Notes: generated by a model not told the origin, from the sequence alone. A stretch of DNA of 64,000 bases from Lachnospiraceae bacterium (GCA_029006155.1 JAQXGF010000003.1:28890-92889); one strand, 5' to 3'. Counted from the stretch's first letter, positions 7,734 to 17,530 are shown. A program made the numbers and translations.

Positions 7734-10124
7734 ATGAAGTACGGACATTTTGACAATGAGAGACGGGAATACGGCATCGACCGGGTCGATCTGCCGGTCT
7801 CGTGGACGAATTATATCGGGGTAGAGGATCTGTGCGCGGTCATGAACCATACGGCGGGAGGCTATATGTTCTATAAATCCCCGCAGTATCACCGCATCAC
7901 ACGGTTCCGCCCGAACGGGGTGCCGATGGACGGGCCGGGACATTATGTGTATCTGCGCGACGAGGAGGACGGCGACTACTGGTCGATCTCGTGGCAGCCG
8001 GTCGGCAAGCCACTGACCGAGGCGAAGTATCGTTGCCGCCACGGCCTGTCGTATTCGGTGTATGAGTGCGACTATAAGGGGATTCAGGCGTCAGAGCGGC
8101 TGCTGATCCCGCTCGGGGATGCGGTGGAGCTCTGGGATGTGAAGGTGAAAAATACTTCGGATCATCCGCGCACGCTTTCGGTGTATTCCTACTGTGAATT
8201 TTCTTTCCATCACATCGACATGGACAATCAGAATTTCCAGATGAGTCTGTATGCGTCGGGGTCGTCGTATGCGGATGGCATCATCGAATATGACCTGTTC
8301 TATGAGGAGTTCGGCTACCAGTATTTTACGGCAAATTTTGAGCCGGACGGGTATGACTGTGTGCGCGACATCTTTCTCGGACACTACCGCACGGAGCGGA
8401 ATCCGGAGGCGGTTGAACAGGGGCGCTGCAGTGGATCGACCGAAAAAGGTGGCAATCACTGCGCGGCGCTGCAGAAGAAGCTGACGCTGGCTCCGGGCGA
8501 GGAAGTGCGGCTGATCTTCCTGCTCGGAGAGGGAAGACGGGACGCAGGGGCAGCGATGCGTGAAAAATATCAGGATCCGGCGGTGGTCGATGCGGCAGCC
8601 GATGCACTGGCAGCCTACTGGGAGGAGAAGCTCGGACGGCTGCAGGTACAGACGCCGAGTGAGACGATGAACACGATGCTCAATACCTGGAATCTCTATC
8701 AGGCCGAGGTGAACATTCTGTTTTCCCGGTTTGCATCGTTTATCGAGGTCGGAGGCCGGACCGGGCTGGGCTACCGGGATACGGCGCAGGATGCGATGAC
8801 GGTCCCGCACTCGAATCCGGAAAAATGCCGCCTGCGGATCGAGCAGTTGCTGCACGGGCTCGTCTCGGAGGGCTATGGCCTGCATCTGTTTGACCCGCAG
8901 TGGTTCGAGCCGGAACCGGACGTGAAGCCGTTCGCATCTCCGACCGTCGTGCCGACGCCGGATGAAGCGAGCCGCGTGCACGGGCTGAAGGATGCCTGCT
9001 CAGACGATGCCCTCTGGCTGATCCCATCGATCATGGAGTATATCCGTGAGACCGGTGATGTGGATTTCCTTGACAAGGAGATCGGCTATGCAGATGGAGG
9101 CAGTGGAAGTGTCTACGGGCATATGAAGAAGATTCTGGACTTTTCTGCGCGGCAGATTGGTGCGCATGGCATCTGCAAAGGGCTGCGGGCGGACTGGAAC
9201 GACTGCCTGAACCTTGGCGGAGGAGAGAGCGCGCTCGTCTCCTTCCTGCACGTATGGGCGCTCGGACATTTTCTGGAGGCGGCAAAATGTAAGGGGAATC
9301 AGGAAGATTTCGAGTACTATGAGCGACTGAAGGATAAAGTCACAAAGTGCTGTCAGGAGCAGCTCTGGGATGGAAACTGGTTCCTGCGCGGCTTCACAAA
9401 GAGCGGACGCCCGATCGGGACGCATACGGATAAAGAAGGTCGCGTCCATCTCGAGTCAAATGCATGGGCGGTGATCTCTGGGGCAGCGACGCGCGATCAG
9501 GCACTGCAGGCGATGGATGCGGTGGACGAATATCTCTATACGCCGTATGGTCTGATGCTCAACGCGCCGTCGTACACGGTGCCGGACGAGGAGATCGGCT
9601 TTGTCACCCGCGTCTATCCGGGCGTGAAGGAAAATGGCTCGATCTTCAGCCATCCGAATCCGTGGGTGTGGGTGGCAGAGTGTATGCTGGGGGATGGCGG
9701 CCGCGCGATGAAATATTACGACGCACTCTGCCCGGCTGCACAGAACGACCAGATCGAGGTGCGCGAGTCAGAGCCGTACTCTTACTGCCAGTTCATCATG
9801 GGCAAGGATCACACAGCACATGGACGGGCGCGGCATCCGTTCATGACCGGAAGCGGCGGCTGGGCGTATTTCGCTGCGACGCACTACATGCTCGGCATCC
9901 GTCCGGAGATGGATACACTCACCGTTGATCCGTGTATCCCACCGGACTGGAAGGGCTTTACAGCGACGCGGAAATGGCGCGGCGCGACGTATCACATCAC
10001 GGTCGAGAATCCGAAGGGCGTGAGCAAAGGTGTCGAGCGGCTGTATGTCGATGGTGTGGCATCCGAGCGGATTTCGGCGCAGGAGCCAGGAACCGTACAT
10101 GAGATAAAAGTAATTATGGGATAA
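7734..10124 (+). CDS. GH94 glycoside phosphorylase, N,N'-diacetylchitobiose/cellobiose phosphorylase type
   Basis: Cytoplasmic phosphorylase of 796 residues that should cleave a beta-linked disaccharide with phosphate to give a sugar 1-phosphate and a free sugar. The N-terminus (YGHFDNERREYGI, then NHTAGGYMFYKSP) is the GH94 beta-sandwich. The central segment GGRTGLGYRDTAQD and the catalytic motif RADWND, with Asp at residue 487, mark the catalytic barrel. The RTGLGYRDTAQD and GYGLHLFDP segments look closer to chitobiose phosphorylases than to cellobiose phosphorylases, but I could not align them. AGGAGGG at 7719-7725 fixes the ATG at 7734. A phosphohexomutase starts ten bases after the stop, fitting conversion of the released sugar 1-phosphate to a 6-phosphate. 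Confidence 0.88.
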   Translation: MKYGHFDNERREYGIDRVDLPVSWTNYIGVEDLCAVMNHTAGGYMFYKSPQYHRITRFRPNGVPMDGPGHYVYLRDEEDGDYWSISWQPVGKPLTEAKYRCRHGLSYSVYECDYKGIQASERLLIPLGDAVELWDVKVKNTSDHPRTLSVYSYCEFSFHHIDMDNQNFQMSLYASGSSYADGIIEYDLFYEEFGYQYFTANFEPDGYDCVRDIFLGHYRTERNPEAVEQGRCSGSTEKGGNHCAALQKKLTLAPGEEVRLIFLLGEGRRDAGAAMREKYQDPAVVDAAADALAAYWEEKLGRLQVQTPSETMNTMLNTWNLYQAEVNILFSRFASFIEVGGRTGLGYRDTAQDAMTVPHSNPEKCRLRIEQLLHGLVSEGYGLHLFDPQWFEPEPDVKPFASPTVVPTPDEASRVHGLKDACSDDALWLIPSIMEYIRETGDVDFLDKEIGYADGGSGSVYGHMKKILDFSARQIGAHGICKGLRADWNDCLNLGGGESALVSFLHVWALGHFLEAAKCKGNQEDFEYYERLKDKVTKCCQEQLWDGNWFLRGFTKSGRPIGTHTDKEGRVHLESNAWAVISGAATRDQALQAMDAVDEYLYTPYGLMLNAPSYTVPDEEIGFVTRVYPGVKENGSIFSHPNPWVWVAECMLGDGGRAMKYYDALCPAAQNDQIEVRESEPYSYCQFIMGKDHTAHGRARHPFMTGSGGWAYFAATHYMLGIRPEMDTLTVDPCIPPDWKGFTATRKWRGATYHITVENPKGVSKGVERLYVDGVASERISAQEPGTVHEIKVIMG

Positions 10125-10134
10125 AGGGGAAGCT

Positions 10135-11574
10135 ATGATACACTTTGGAACCGGCGGCTGGAGAGCCGTCATAGGAGATGAGTTTACCCGGCAGAACATT
10201 CAGCTGCTGGCGAAGGCGATGTGCCGGAAAATGAAAGAGGAACAGGTGGAACAGGAAGGGATCGTCATCGGGTATGACCGACGGTTTCTTTCCAAGGAGG
10301 CGGTCAAATGGGCGTGTGAGGTCTTTGCCGCAGAGCAGATCCATGTGCTTTTTGTCAACCGTTCGTCACCGACGCCGCTCGTCATGTTTTATGTGGAAAA
10401 GCATGAGATGCACTATGGCATGATGGTGACGGCGAGCCACAATCCGGCGATTTATAATGGATTTAAGGTATTTACGTACGGCGGGCGGGATGCGAGTGAG
10501 GAGCAGACCCGCCAGATCGAGGCATATGCAAAGGAGATCGAGGCGTCCGGCGAGCCGATCGCCCGGATGGAATACGAGCAGGCAAAAGAAGAGGGGTGGG
10601 TACGCGAGTTCAATCCGATGAACGAATACCTCGACAATATCATTGCAAACATCGACATGCAGGCGATCCGTGACCGGGGACTGCACATCGTGCTCGACCC
10701 GATGTACGGCGTGAGCCAGATCGCGATGAAGACGATCCTCTCGACGGCGCGCTGTGAGATCGATCTGATCCACGAGGCACATGACACCCTGTTCGGGCGC
10801 AGGCTTCCGGCACCGAGCGAGGGGGCACTCTCGGAGCTGTGCACTTATGTGCGCGAGATGGAGTGTGACCTCGGTATCGCGACAGATGGAGACGCGGACC
10901 GTTTAGGTGTCGTCGATGATACCGGTAACTATCTGCATGCGAATGAGATTCTGATGCTTTTGTACTATTATCTGTTGAAATACAAGGGCTGGCACGGTCC
11001 GGCGGTGCGCAACGTGGCGACGACGCACATGCTCGACCGGATGGCGGAGGACTTCGGCGAGGTCTGCTATGAGGTGCCGGTCGGCTTTAAGTATATCTCC
11101 TCGAAAATGCAGGAAGTGGATGCGATCATCGGCGGAGAGTCCTCCGGTGGCCTGACTGTGCGCGGGCATATCCACGGAAAGGACGGCATTTACGCGGCTT
11201 CTCTGCTCGTGGAGATGGTAGCTGTGACCGGGAAAAAGCTCTCGGAGCTGATGAAAGAAATCACGGATCGGTATGGGACGTGCTGGATGGAGGAGAAGTC
11301 CTACCGGTTCAGCGCGAAGCGCAAGGAGGAGCTGAAAAAGCTTCTGTTTTCGGATAAGCTGCTGCCGGAATTTTCCGATCCGATCGCGAAGGTATCCTAT
11401 CTGGATGGAGTAAAAGTATATTTTCAGGATGGAGGCTGGATCATCGCCCGCTTTTCCGGGACAGAGCCGCTGCTGCGCATTTTCTGCGAACAGTCGACCA
11501 GGGAGCAGGCAGAGGAAAAATGTCTCCGGTTTGCTTCGTTCCTGTCGCTCGATGCGACAAAGGAGCAGCGATGA
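10135..11574 (+). CDS. Alpha-D-phosphohexomutase (phosphoglucomutase/phosphomannomutase family)
   Basis: Cytoplasmic enzyme of 479 residues that interconverts hexose 1- and 6-phosphates. All four family signatures are present: the phosphoserine loop TASHNP with Ser at residue 101, the metal loop DGDADR, the sugar-binding loop GESSGG and the phosphate-binding loop RFSGTEPLLR. It directly follows the GH94 phosphorylase, so it probably channels glucose 1-phosphate or GlcNAc 1-phosphate into glycolysis or amino-sugar metabolism. Its stop overlaps the next start as ATGA (11571-11574), which couples it to the sensor kinase. The exact hexose cannot be read from the motifs. Confidence 0.92.
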   Translation: MIHFGTGGWRAVIGDEFTRQNIQLLAKAMCRKMKEEQVEQEGIVIGYDRRFLSKEAVKWACEVFAAEQIHVLFVNRSSPTPLVMFYVEKHEMHYGMMVTASHNPAIYNGFKVFTYGGRDASEEQTRQIEAYAKEIEASGEPIARMEYEQAKEEGWVREFNPMNEYLDNIIANIDMQAIRDRGLHIVLDPMYGVSQIAMKTILSTARCEIDLIHEAHDTLFGRRLPAPSEGALSELCTYVREMECDLGIATDGDADRLGVVDDTGNYLHANEILMLLYYYLLKYKGWHGPAVRNVATTHMLDRMAEDFGEVCYEVPVGFKYISSKMQEVDAIIGGESSGGLTVRGHIHGKDGIYAASLLVEMVAVTGKKLSELMKEITDRYGTCWMEEKSYRFSAKRKEELKKLLFSDKLLPEFSDPIAKVSYLDGVKVYFQDGGWIIARFSGTEPLLRIFCEQSTREQAEEKCLRFASFLSLDATKEQR

Positions 11575-13325
11575 ACACAAAGGAGCCGTCTGGGAACACA
11601 GGCGGCTCTATGCGTCGTTGGATGCTTGGACTGCTGCTGACCTGCTGGCTGATCCCAATCGCACTTCTGATCGGGATCTTCGGTGTCTATGTGGCAGGGC
11701 ATCACGACGATATGACGGTCGAAAATTTTCTGGAACAGCTGCAGTTCGGCGACCAGATCTGCGTCGAGCGGCTGAACAATGTGATCAGTGCATCCCGTCA
11801 GGCATCTTACGATGGCGAACTGCTCGCGGCCTATGAGGCGTACCAGGCAGGGACACTGGATGCCTTAAAGGCCGGAAAGCGCTACAAGGAATATCTGGCA
11901 TCCAAATATCAGAAGAACAATGCGATTGCGAGTGCGATCCTCTGGTTCGGGACGGCAGATGCACCAGATTCCTTTTACAGTGTGTACAATGAGCACGCGC
12001 ATGGTTCCTATCAGCAGATCCGTACTTATCAGGAGCAGGACCACGAAGCGGCGGCAGCCTGCGCAAAAGAGCTGGGTACCGGGATCCGGTTTTTAAAATG
12101 TGGCAGTCGGCTCTACCTTATTCGAAATCTGGTCGATGCCCGCTATCAGACACAGGGAACGCTCGTATTCTGTCTGAATCAGTCGTACTGTTTCCAGAGC
12201 CTGAGAGACTATCTGCAGGCAGAGGGCGTCAGCATGCGGATCAATGACGAATCGTTGATGCTCCGGGGGGATGAGCGGCTTCAGGCGTGGGAAGAGAAGA
12301 AGGAAGAGAAAAATTATACGTGGAAGGGTGGACGGCTGTATCTGCGGGATGAGCTGCGGGGGGATAATTACATCCTGCAGACGTATGTGCTGTTTGGAAA
12401 GGAGATTACACAGTATCCGTTTTATGGCTATCCGTATGTGCTGGGCGCGCTGATCGTCTGTCTGATTCCGATGCTGCTTTTGCTGCTCTGTGTATTCCGG
12501 CGACAGGTGACGCACCCCATTGAGGTGCTTTGCCGTGCTTCGCAGCGGATTGAAGGCGGTGAGCTGGGATACCAGATTACGGAGCAGATGGAAAATGCGG
12601 AGTTTGCCTATCTGAGCGCATCTATGAACCATATGTCTGCGCATTTAAAACAGCAGTTTGACCGCATTTATGAGGAGGAGATCGCCTTACGGGAGGCGCG
12701 GATCATGGCGCTGCAGTCACACATCAATCCGCATTTTATGAACAACACACTCGAGATCATCAACTGGGAAGCGCGGATGGGGGACAACCTCAAAGTGTCG
12801 AAGATGATCGAGGCGCTCTCGACGATGCTGGATGCGGCCTTAGACCGCAGAAAGCGCCCACAGGTGCGTCTGGCAGAAGAGATGGTCTATGTGAACTCGT
12901 ATCTGTATATTATGAAGGAGAGGCTTGGCAGGCGATTGACGGTTGAGACGGACATCCCGGAGGAGCTTCTGGACTACTATGTGCCGCGCCTCTGCCTGCA
13001 GCCGGTCATTGAAAATGCAATCGAGCACGGCGTCGTGCCGAATGGATCGGGGACGGTGTGGATTCAGGCGAAAAAAGATGACACGTATCTGTATCTGGTC
13101 ATTAAAAATGGTGGCGGAATGAGTGAGGAAGATCAGGCACGCATTCATCGGCTGCTCGATCCCAACTACAATACTGGCAAAGAGCCATCCGGCAATCTGG
13201 GCATTGCAAATGTGAACCAGCGCCTGCGGATTCTCTGCGGAGAACCGTGCGGACTGACGATTACAGAGGAGGAAAATCAGATTGTGACAGCAAAACTGAC
13301 GATGACATTGCAGAAAAATGGATAA
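11571..13325 (+). CDS. YesM-type sensor histidine kinase for the sugar locus
   Basis: Membrane sensor kinase of 584 residues. A first membrane segment lies at about 16-43, an extracytoplasmic sensor at about 45-285, a second membrane segment at about 289-311, then HAMP, the His_kinase domain with QSHINPHF (phosphoacceptor His 388) and HATPase_c (ENAIEHG N box; the G region reads GNLGIANV). This is the family that pairs with AraC-type regulators to control carbohydrate importers. The matching regulator is encoded at 16726, after the importer genes. The ATG at 11571 overlaps the mutase stop; longer readings would start inside the mutase gene. Confidence 0.9.
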   Translation: MNTKEPSGNTGGSMRRWMLGLLLTCWLIPIALLIGIFGVYVAGHHDDMTVENFLEQLQFGDQICVERLNNVISASRQASYDGELLAAYEAYQAGTLDALKAGKRYKEYLASKYQKNNAIASAILWFGTADAPDSFYSVYNEHAHGSYQQIRTYQEQDHEAAAACAKELGTGIRFLKCGSRLYLIRNLVDARYQTQGTLVFCLNQSYCFQSLRDYLQAEGVSMRINDESLMLRGDERLQAWEEKKEEKNYTWKGGRLYLRDELRGDNYILQTYVLFGKEITQYPFYGYPYVLGALIVCLIPMLLLLLCVFRRQVTHPIEVLCRASQRIEGGELGYQITEQMENAEFAYLSASMNHMSAHLKQQFDRIYEEEIALREARIMALQSHINPHFMNNTLEIINWEARMGDNLKVSKMIEALSTMLDAALDRRKRPQVRLAEEMVYVNSYLYIMKERLGRRLTVETDIPEELLDYYVPRLCLQPVIENAIEHGVVPNGSGTVWIQAKKDDTYLYLVIKNGGGMSEEDQARIHRLLDPNYNTGKEPSGNLGIANVNQRLRILCGEPCGLTITEEENQIVTAKLTMTLQKNG

Positions 13326-13467
13326 ACTTGCTGGTGATATGAACAAAAAAGAGCAAGAAATGCCAGTTCTGGTTATTCAGAAAATGAAAAAGAAGGTGCA
13401 TAATAGAGCCATAAACAAGAACGAACCCGGCAGGGGGCCGGAGAAAATGTATGGGAGGTAACAAGGT

Positions 13468-14778
13468 ATGAAAAAACAGTTGGCAATCATGATGGCAGGA
13501 GCAATGGCGTGTTCGATGGCAGGTGCAGCCCCGGTGCTGGCAGATGGCGTAGAGCTGAACGTGACGACAACGTTCGCCGGTGAGGACGGCAACGCGACGA
13601 ATTTTAAAAATGCAGTGGCAGAGTGGGAAGAGGCGACCGGCAATACGGTCAATGACGCATCTGCGACATCGGATGAGACTTTTAAGGCACGTGTGGAGAT
13701 GGATTTCCAGACCGGAGCCGATCCGGATGTCCTGTTCTTCTTCAACGGAGCAGACGCGAACTCCTTCATCGAGGCAGGCAAGGTCGTTTCGATCGACACG
13801 ATCCGTGAGAAATATCCGGAGTACGCTTCGAATATGAACGATGACCTGATCACCGCCTCCATCGTGGATGGCGTGAAATACGCCGTTCCGGTCAATGGCT
13901 ACTGGGAGGCAATGTTCTGCAATACGGAGGTATTAGACGCAGCAGGTGTGGCAGTACCGGGTGCAGATTATACCTGGGATGCATTCTTGGAGGACTGCCA
14001 GAAGATCAAGGATGCAGGCTACACGCCGATCGCAGCAGCGCTTGGCAACATCCCGCACTACTGGTGGGAGTATGCGATCTTCAACAACGGCAGCCCGGAG
14101 AATCATCTGACGATTCCGGAGACTGCAGACGATGAGATCGGCAAGGGATGGGTAGCAGGAATGGAAGACATCAAGGCTTTATATGAGGCCGGGTACTTCC
14201 CGGAGAATACCTTATCCGCAACGGATGATGAGACATTTGCAATGTTCACCGAGAGCAAGGCAGCATTCCTCATCGACGGTTCCTGGAAGGTCGGCGGAAT
14301 CGCAGGCGCATGCCAGTCGGATCCGGAGGATGCATCGACACTTGATACCGAGAAGCTTGACAAATTTACCGTGACCTATGTACCGGGCAAGGGTGACCGC
14401 AAGGCGACCGACCTGATCGGCGGACTGTCCATGGGCTACTACATCAGCACCGCAGCATGGGAAGATGATGCAAAGCGCGACGCAGCAGTCAGCTTCGTAG
14501 AGCATATGACAAGCGACGAGATGGTAGCGAAATTTGCACAGCATACCGCATCCGCACTGAAGGCAGCTCCGGAGACGAATGAGGCAGACTTCAATTCCCT
14601 GCAGACCAAGGCGATGTCCATGATGGCAGGTGTCACTTCCCTGACCGGCGCCGTACAGGATATTTTCAACGGTGAGTGCAGAGTCTCTACGTTTGACGGC
14701 ATGCCGCAGATCGTGACCGGTGAGGTCGCAGCAGCAGATGCAGTGGCAGAAGGACTTGAAGCTTACCACGCACAGTAA
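13468..14778 (+). CDS. CUT1 family sugar-binding protein
   Basis: Extracellular solute-binding protein of 436 residues, SBP_bac_1 type, which should capture an oligosaccharide for the permeases downstream. Family features include FKARVEMDFQTGADPDVLFF and VDGVKYAVPVNGYWEAMFCN. The signal peptide ends in an AxA-like site (PVLA before DG), and no convincing lipobox precedes it; the only nearby Cys (GAMACS) lacks the usual Leu at -3. GGGAGG precedes the ATG. A stem-loop follows the gene, which commonly keeps binding-protein mRNA more abundant than permease mRNA. By context the ligand is probably the disaccharide or oligosaccharide cleaved by the GH94 enzyme. Confidence 0.9.
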   Translation: MKKQLAIMMAGAMACSMAGAAPVLADGVELNVTTTFAGEDGNATNFKNAVAEWEEATGNTVNDASATSDETFKARVEMDFQTGADPDVLFFFNGADANSFIEAGKVVSIDTIREKYPEYASNMNDDLITASIVDGVKYAVPVNGYWEAMFCNTEVLDAAGVAVPGADYTWDAFLEDCQKIKDAGYTPIAAALGNIPHYWWEYAIFNNGSPENHLTIPETADDEIGKGWVAGMEDIKALYEAGYFPENTLSATDDETFAMFTESKAAFLIDGSWKVGGIAGACQSDPEDASTLDTEKLDKFTVTYVPGKGDRKATDLIGGLSMGYYISTAAWEDDAKRDAAVSFVEHMTSDEMVAKFAQHTASALKAAPETNEADFNSLQTKAMSMMAGVTSLTGAVQDIFNGECRVSTFDGMPQIVTGEVAAADAVAEGLEAYHAQ

Positions 14779-14827
14779 CAAATCATATGGCGGGCCTGCT
14801 TACCGGCAGGTCTGTTATAAGGAATCC

Positions 14828-14870
14828 GAGGATGCGGCAGACGCGGACAGATGCCTGACCGCATCCTCTT
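14828..14870 (+). terminator. Attenuating stem-loop between binding protein and permeases
   Basis: GAGGATGCGG (14828-14837) pairs perfectly with CCGCATCCTC (14859-14868), followed by only TTT. A smaller hairpin (GGCCTGC/GCAGGTC) precedes it. It probably acts as a partial terminator or 3' stabiliser. Confidence 0.7.
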
Positions 14871-14905
14871 TGCGTCTCATCGCGCGTTTGGAGGAGGTAG
14901 AGGTC

Positions 14906-15784
14906 GTGATTTATAAAAATAAAAAACCGCTGGTGCTGTTTCTTCTGCCGGCGTTCGCCTTTATGGTCGTCTTTTTACATTATCCGTTTGTCATGAATAT
15001 TCTGAACAGCTTTCAGAATATCGCAGGGCTGGCGGCTCCGAGCAAAGGCTGGCTCGATCCGTGGTATTCCAACTATGTGGAAATGCTGCATGATAAAAAT
15101 GTCTGGATTGCCCTGAAAAACACGCTGATCCTGATGGGCGCGACGCTCGTTTTTGAGGTCGGCATGGCGCTCGTACTGGCGATCCTCGTCGACCAGATCC
15201 GGGTCGGGGCGAAGTTCTTCCGTGTCGTTTACTTTTTCCCGATCGTCATTTCCGCGACGGCGCTGGGGCTTCTGTTCAACCTGATTTTCCTGCGGGATAA
15301 GGGAATGGTCAATCAGCTGTTTGCAATCTTCGGCTATGAGGGGCTGATCGACTGGAAAAATGAGAAATATGCGATGTTTACGATGCTCCTTCCGGTCGTC
15401 TGGCAGTATGTCGGCTTCTATTTTGTCATCATCGTGACCGGACTGAATAATATTTCCGCAGATCTTTATGAGGTCGCTTCAATCGACGGAGCCGGACGGA
15501 TGCAGCGGATTCGCTACATCACACTTCCGCTTCTGCACAACGTGCTCTGTACCTGTGTCATTCTGGCCGTGACCGGAGCTTTAAAGGTATTTGATCTGCC
15601 GTGGATCATGTTCCCGAAGGGCATGCCGCAGAACAAGACATGGCTGACGAGTACCTACATGTATTACCATTCGATCGAGACGCGCAATACGGACTATGGC
15701 TGTGCGCTGGCGGTACTGATCGTTGTGCTCGGAATCATTTCCGCAAAGATCGTGAATGCGATTTTCAAAGAGAAGGACTATTGA
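14906..15784 (+). CDS. CUT1 sugar ABC transporter permease, MalF type
   Basis: Inner-membrane permease of 292 residues with about six membrane segments. The EAA loop that docks the ATPase is visible (EVASIDGAGRMQRIRYITLP). The GTG at 14906 is preceded by GGAGGTAGAGG, and the protein begins with a short basic stretch before the first membrane segment. It pairs with the second permease 15 bases downstream. No ATPase gene is present in the locus, which is usual for CUT1 systems that share an MsmK/UgpC-type ATPase encoded elsewhere. Confidence 0.92.
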   Translation: MIYKNKKPLVLFLLPAFAFMVVFLHYPFVMNILNSFQNIAGLAAPSKGWLDPWYSNYVEMLHDKNVWIALKNTLILMGATLVFEVGMALVLAILVDQIRVGAKFFRVVYFFPIVISATALGLLFNLIFLRDKGMVNQLFAIFGYEGLIDWKNEKYAMFTMLLPVVWQYVGFYFVIIVTGLNNISADLYEVASIDGAGRMQRIRYITLPLLHNVLCTCVILAVTGALKVFDLPWIMFPKGMPQNKTWLTSTYMYYHSIETRNTDYGCALAVLIVVLGIISAKIVNAIFKEKDY

Positions 15785-15799
15785 TGGAGGTGGAGAAGA

Positions 15800-16660
15800 A
15801 TGGGAAAAAAGAAAGCTTCAAAGGCATGGATGATCCCGGTCTATCTGATCCTGATCTTCTGGGCACTGACGACGATCTATCCGCTGATCTGGGTCATGCT
15901 GAATTCGTTTAAAGTCAAAAATGAGATTATTGCCAATTCCTTTGCGCTGCCGACCGGCGATCTGTTTACGTTGGCAAACTATAAGCGGGCGTTTGACCGG
16001 GTACCGATTTTCGGCGCATATGTGAACAGCATCGTCGTCTCCGGGACGGTCACGGTCGTTGTCATGGCATTTGCAGGGTTGGCGTCGTTTGCACTCGTGC
16101 GCTATCAGTTCCGGCTGAAAAAATTTCTCATGTCCGTCGTTGTGGCGAGCATGATGTTTCCTGCCTTTTCTACGATCGTTCCGGTCTTCCGGATGGAGGC
16201 TTCGTGGGGCATCGTGAACAGCAGCAGCCGGTGGATGTCCTTATTCTCCTGCGCACTTCCGCAGATCGCGGGCAACCTTTCGTTTGCGATCATCGTACTG
16301 ACCGGCTATATCCGCAGCCTGCCGCTCGAACTGGAGGAAGCAGCGTTCATGGAAGGGTGCAGTGCACTGCAGATTTTTACAAAGATTGTCGTACCACTTG
16401 CAAAGCCATCCTTTGCAACGGTAGCGATTTTCTCCTTCCTCTGGAGCTACAATGATCTCTTTACGCAGACGTTCTTCCTTCGCCTGCAGACGCAGTGGGC
16501 GATCACGCGGCTGTTGAAAGAGCTGACTGCGATGGAAGGCACGAACTACGGACTGATGGCGGCAGCGGTGACGATCGTCATCATCCCGGTCATCGTCGTC
16601 TATGCCTGCCTGCAGAAATACATCATCCGCGGACTGACCGCAGGCGCTGTGAAGGGATGA
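15800..16660 (+). CDS. CUT1 sugar ABC transporter permease, MalG type
   Basis: Second permease subunit, 286 residues, six predicted membrane segments. It carries the EAA motif (LEEAAFMEGCSALQIFTKIV, then PLAKP). A GGAGGTGGAG site lies just before the ATG. It is in one operon with the binding protein and MalF-type permease, and the response regulator follows after 65 bases. Together these genes form an importer whose product should feed the GH94 phosphorylase. Confidence 0.92.
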   Translation: MGKKKASKAWMIPVYLILIFWALTTIYPLIWVMLNSFKVKNEIIANSFALPTGDLFTLANYKRAFDRVPIFGAYVNSIVVSGTVTVVVMAFAGLASFALVRYQFRLKKFLMSVVVASMMFPAFSTIVPVFRMEASWGIVNSSSRWMSLFSCALPQIAGNLSFAIIVLTGYIRSLPLELEEAAFMEGCSALQIFTKIVVPLAKPSFATVAIFSFLWSYNDLFTQTFFLRLQTQWAITRLLKELTAMEGTNYGLMAAAVTIVIIPVIVVYACLQKYIIRGLTAGAVKG

Positions 16661-16725
16661 CAGCAATGCTGTGGTGTGATAAGATAATACTTGTATTGGA
16701 AATATAAATGAGTGGGGGTGAGTCG

Positions 16726-17460
16726 ATGTACCGGGTAGTCATTATCGATGATGAGCCGATTATCGTAAAAGGGCTTTCCAGGATGGTGCCGTGGGAGAAA
16801 TATGGCTGTGAGGTATCCGGCACGGCAGAGAACGGGCAGGAAGGGCTGGAGCTGATCCGTAAGCTGCAGCCACATATGATTATCTCCGATATTTATATGC
16901 CGAAGATGGATGGCCTTACGATGGCGGCGGCCATGAAGTCCGAGTTTGAGGATACAGAGCTGACGATCCTGACCGGCTACCGTGACTTTGAGCTCGCCCA
17001 GAAGGCGATCCGGCTCGGCGTGCGGCGCTTCCTTTTGAAGCCCTCGAATATGGAGGAGCTCGAGGAAGCAGTAGCAGCGATGGCCGAGCATCTGAAGAAG
17101 CGCGGCATCACGGGGGAGAAGCCGCCCGAGGAGGATGTGGCGGGCAGCTTTATTGTGAAGAAGGCGCTCGATTATATGCAGGAAAATTATGCGCATAAGG
17201 TGACACTGACCGATGTGGCGGATCACACCTATGTGAGCCAGTGGCATCTGAGCAAGCTTTTAAACCGGCATACCGGGCAGAGTTTTTCGGAAAAGATGAA
17301 CACGATCCGGATCGAGGAGGCGAAGAAATTGCTTTCGGATCCGTCCCTTCGGATCTGTGATATCGCCGAGCAGGTCGGATTTCTTGACATGGGGCATTTT
17401 TCCAGAGTATTTAAGAAGATCACCGGAATATCCGCGAATGAGTACCGTAACCGGATGTGA
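16726..17460 (+). CDS. YesN-like response regulator with AraC DNA-binding domain
   Basis: Response regulator of 244 residues. The receiver domain (about 1-118) has the acidic pair (IDDE), phosphoacceptor Asp 55 in ISDIYMPKMDG and the conserved Lys in LLKPSN. The AraC-type double helix-turn-helix fills about 145-244 and includes GFLDMGHFSRVFKKITG. It is a compact version of YesN, lacking the long middle region that many family members have. The ATG at 16726 is preferred over 16708 because GGGGGTGA lies between them. It should be phosphorylated by the YesM-type kinase at 11571 and control the surrounding sugar genes. Confidence 0.9.
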   Translation: MYRVVIIDDEPIIVKGLSRMVPWEKYGCEVSGTAENGQEGLELIRKLQPHMIISDIYMPKMDGLTMAAAMKSEFEDTELTILTGYRDFELAQKAIRLGVRRFLLKPSNMEELEEAVAAMAEHLKKRGITGEKPPEEDVAGSFIVKKALDYMQENYAHKVTLTDVADHTYVSQWHLSKLLNRHTGQSFSEKMNTIRIEEAKKLLSDPSLRICDIAEQVGFLDMGHFSRVFKKITGISANEYRNRM

Positions 17461-17466
17461 GGCGGT

Positions 17467-17495
17467 TTGACAAACAGCCGGAAGTAGGGTATAGT
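17467..17495 (+). promoter_or_regulatory. Sigma-A promoter for the SGNH hydrolase gene
   Basis: TTGACA (17467-17472), 17-bp spacer, TATAGT (17490-17495), 36 bases before the ATG. Confidence 0.85.
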
Positions 17496-17530
17496 GAAGG
17501 CTGCAGGCAAACAGACTCAAAGGGGGTACT

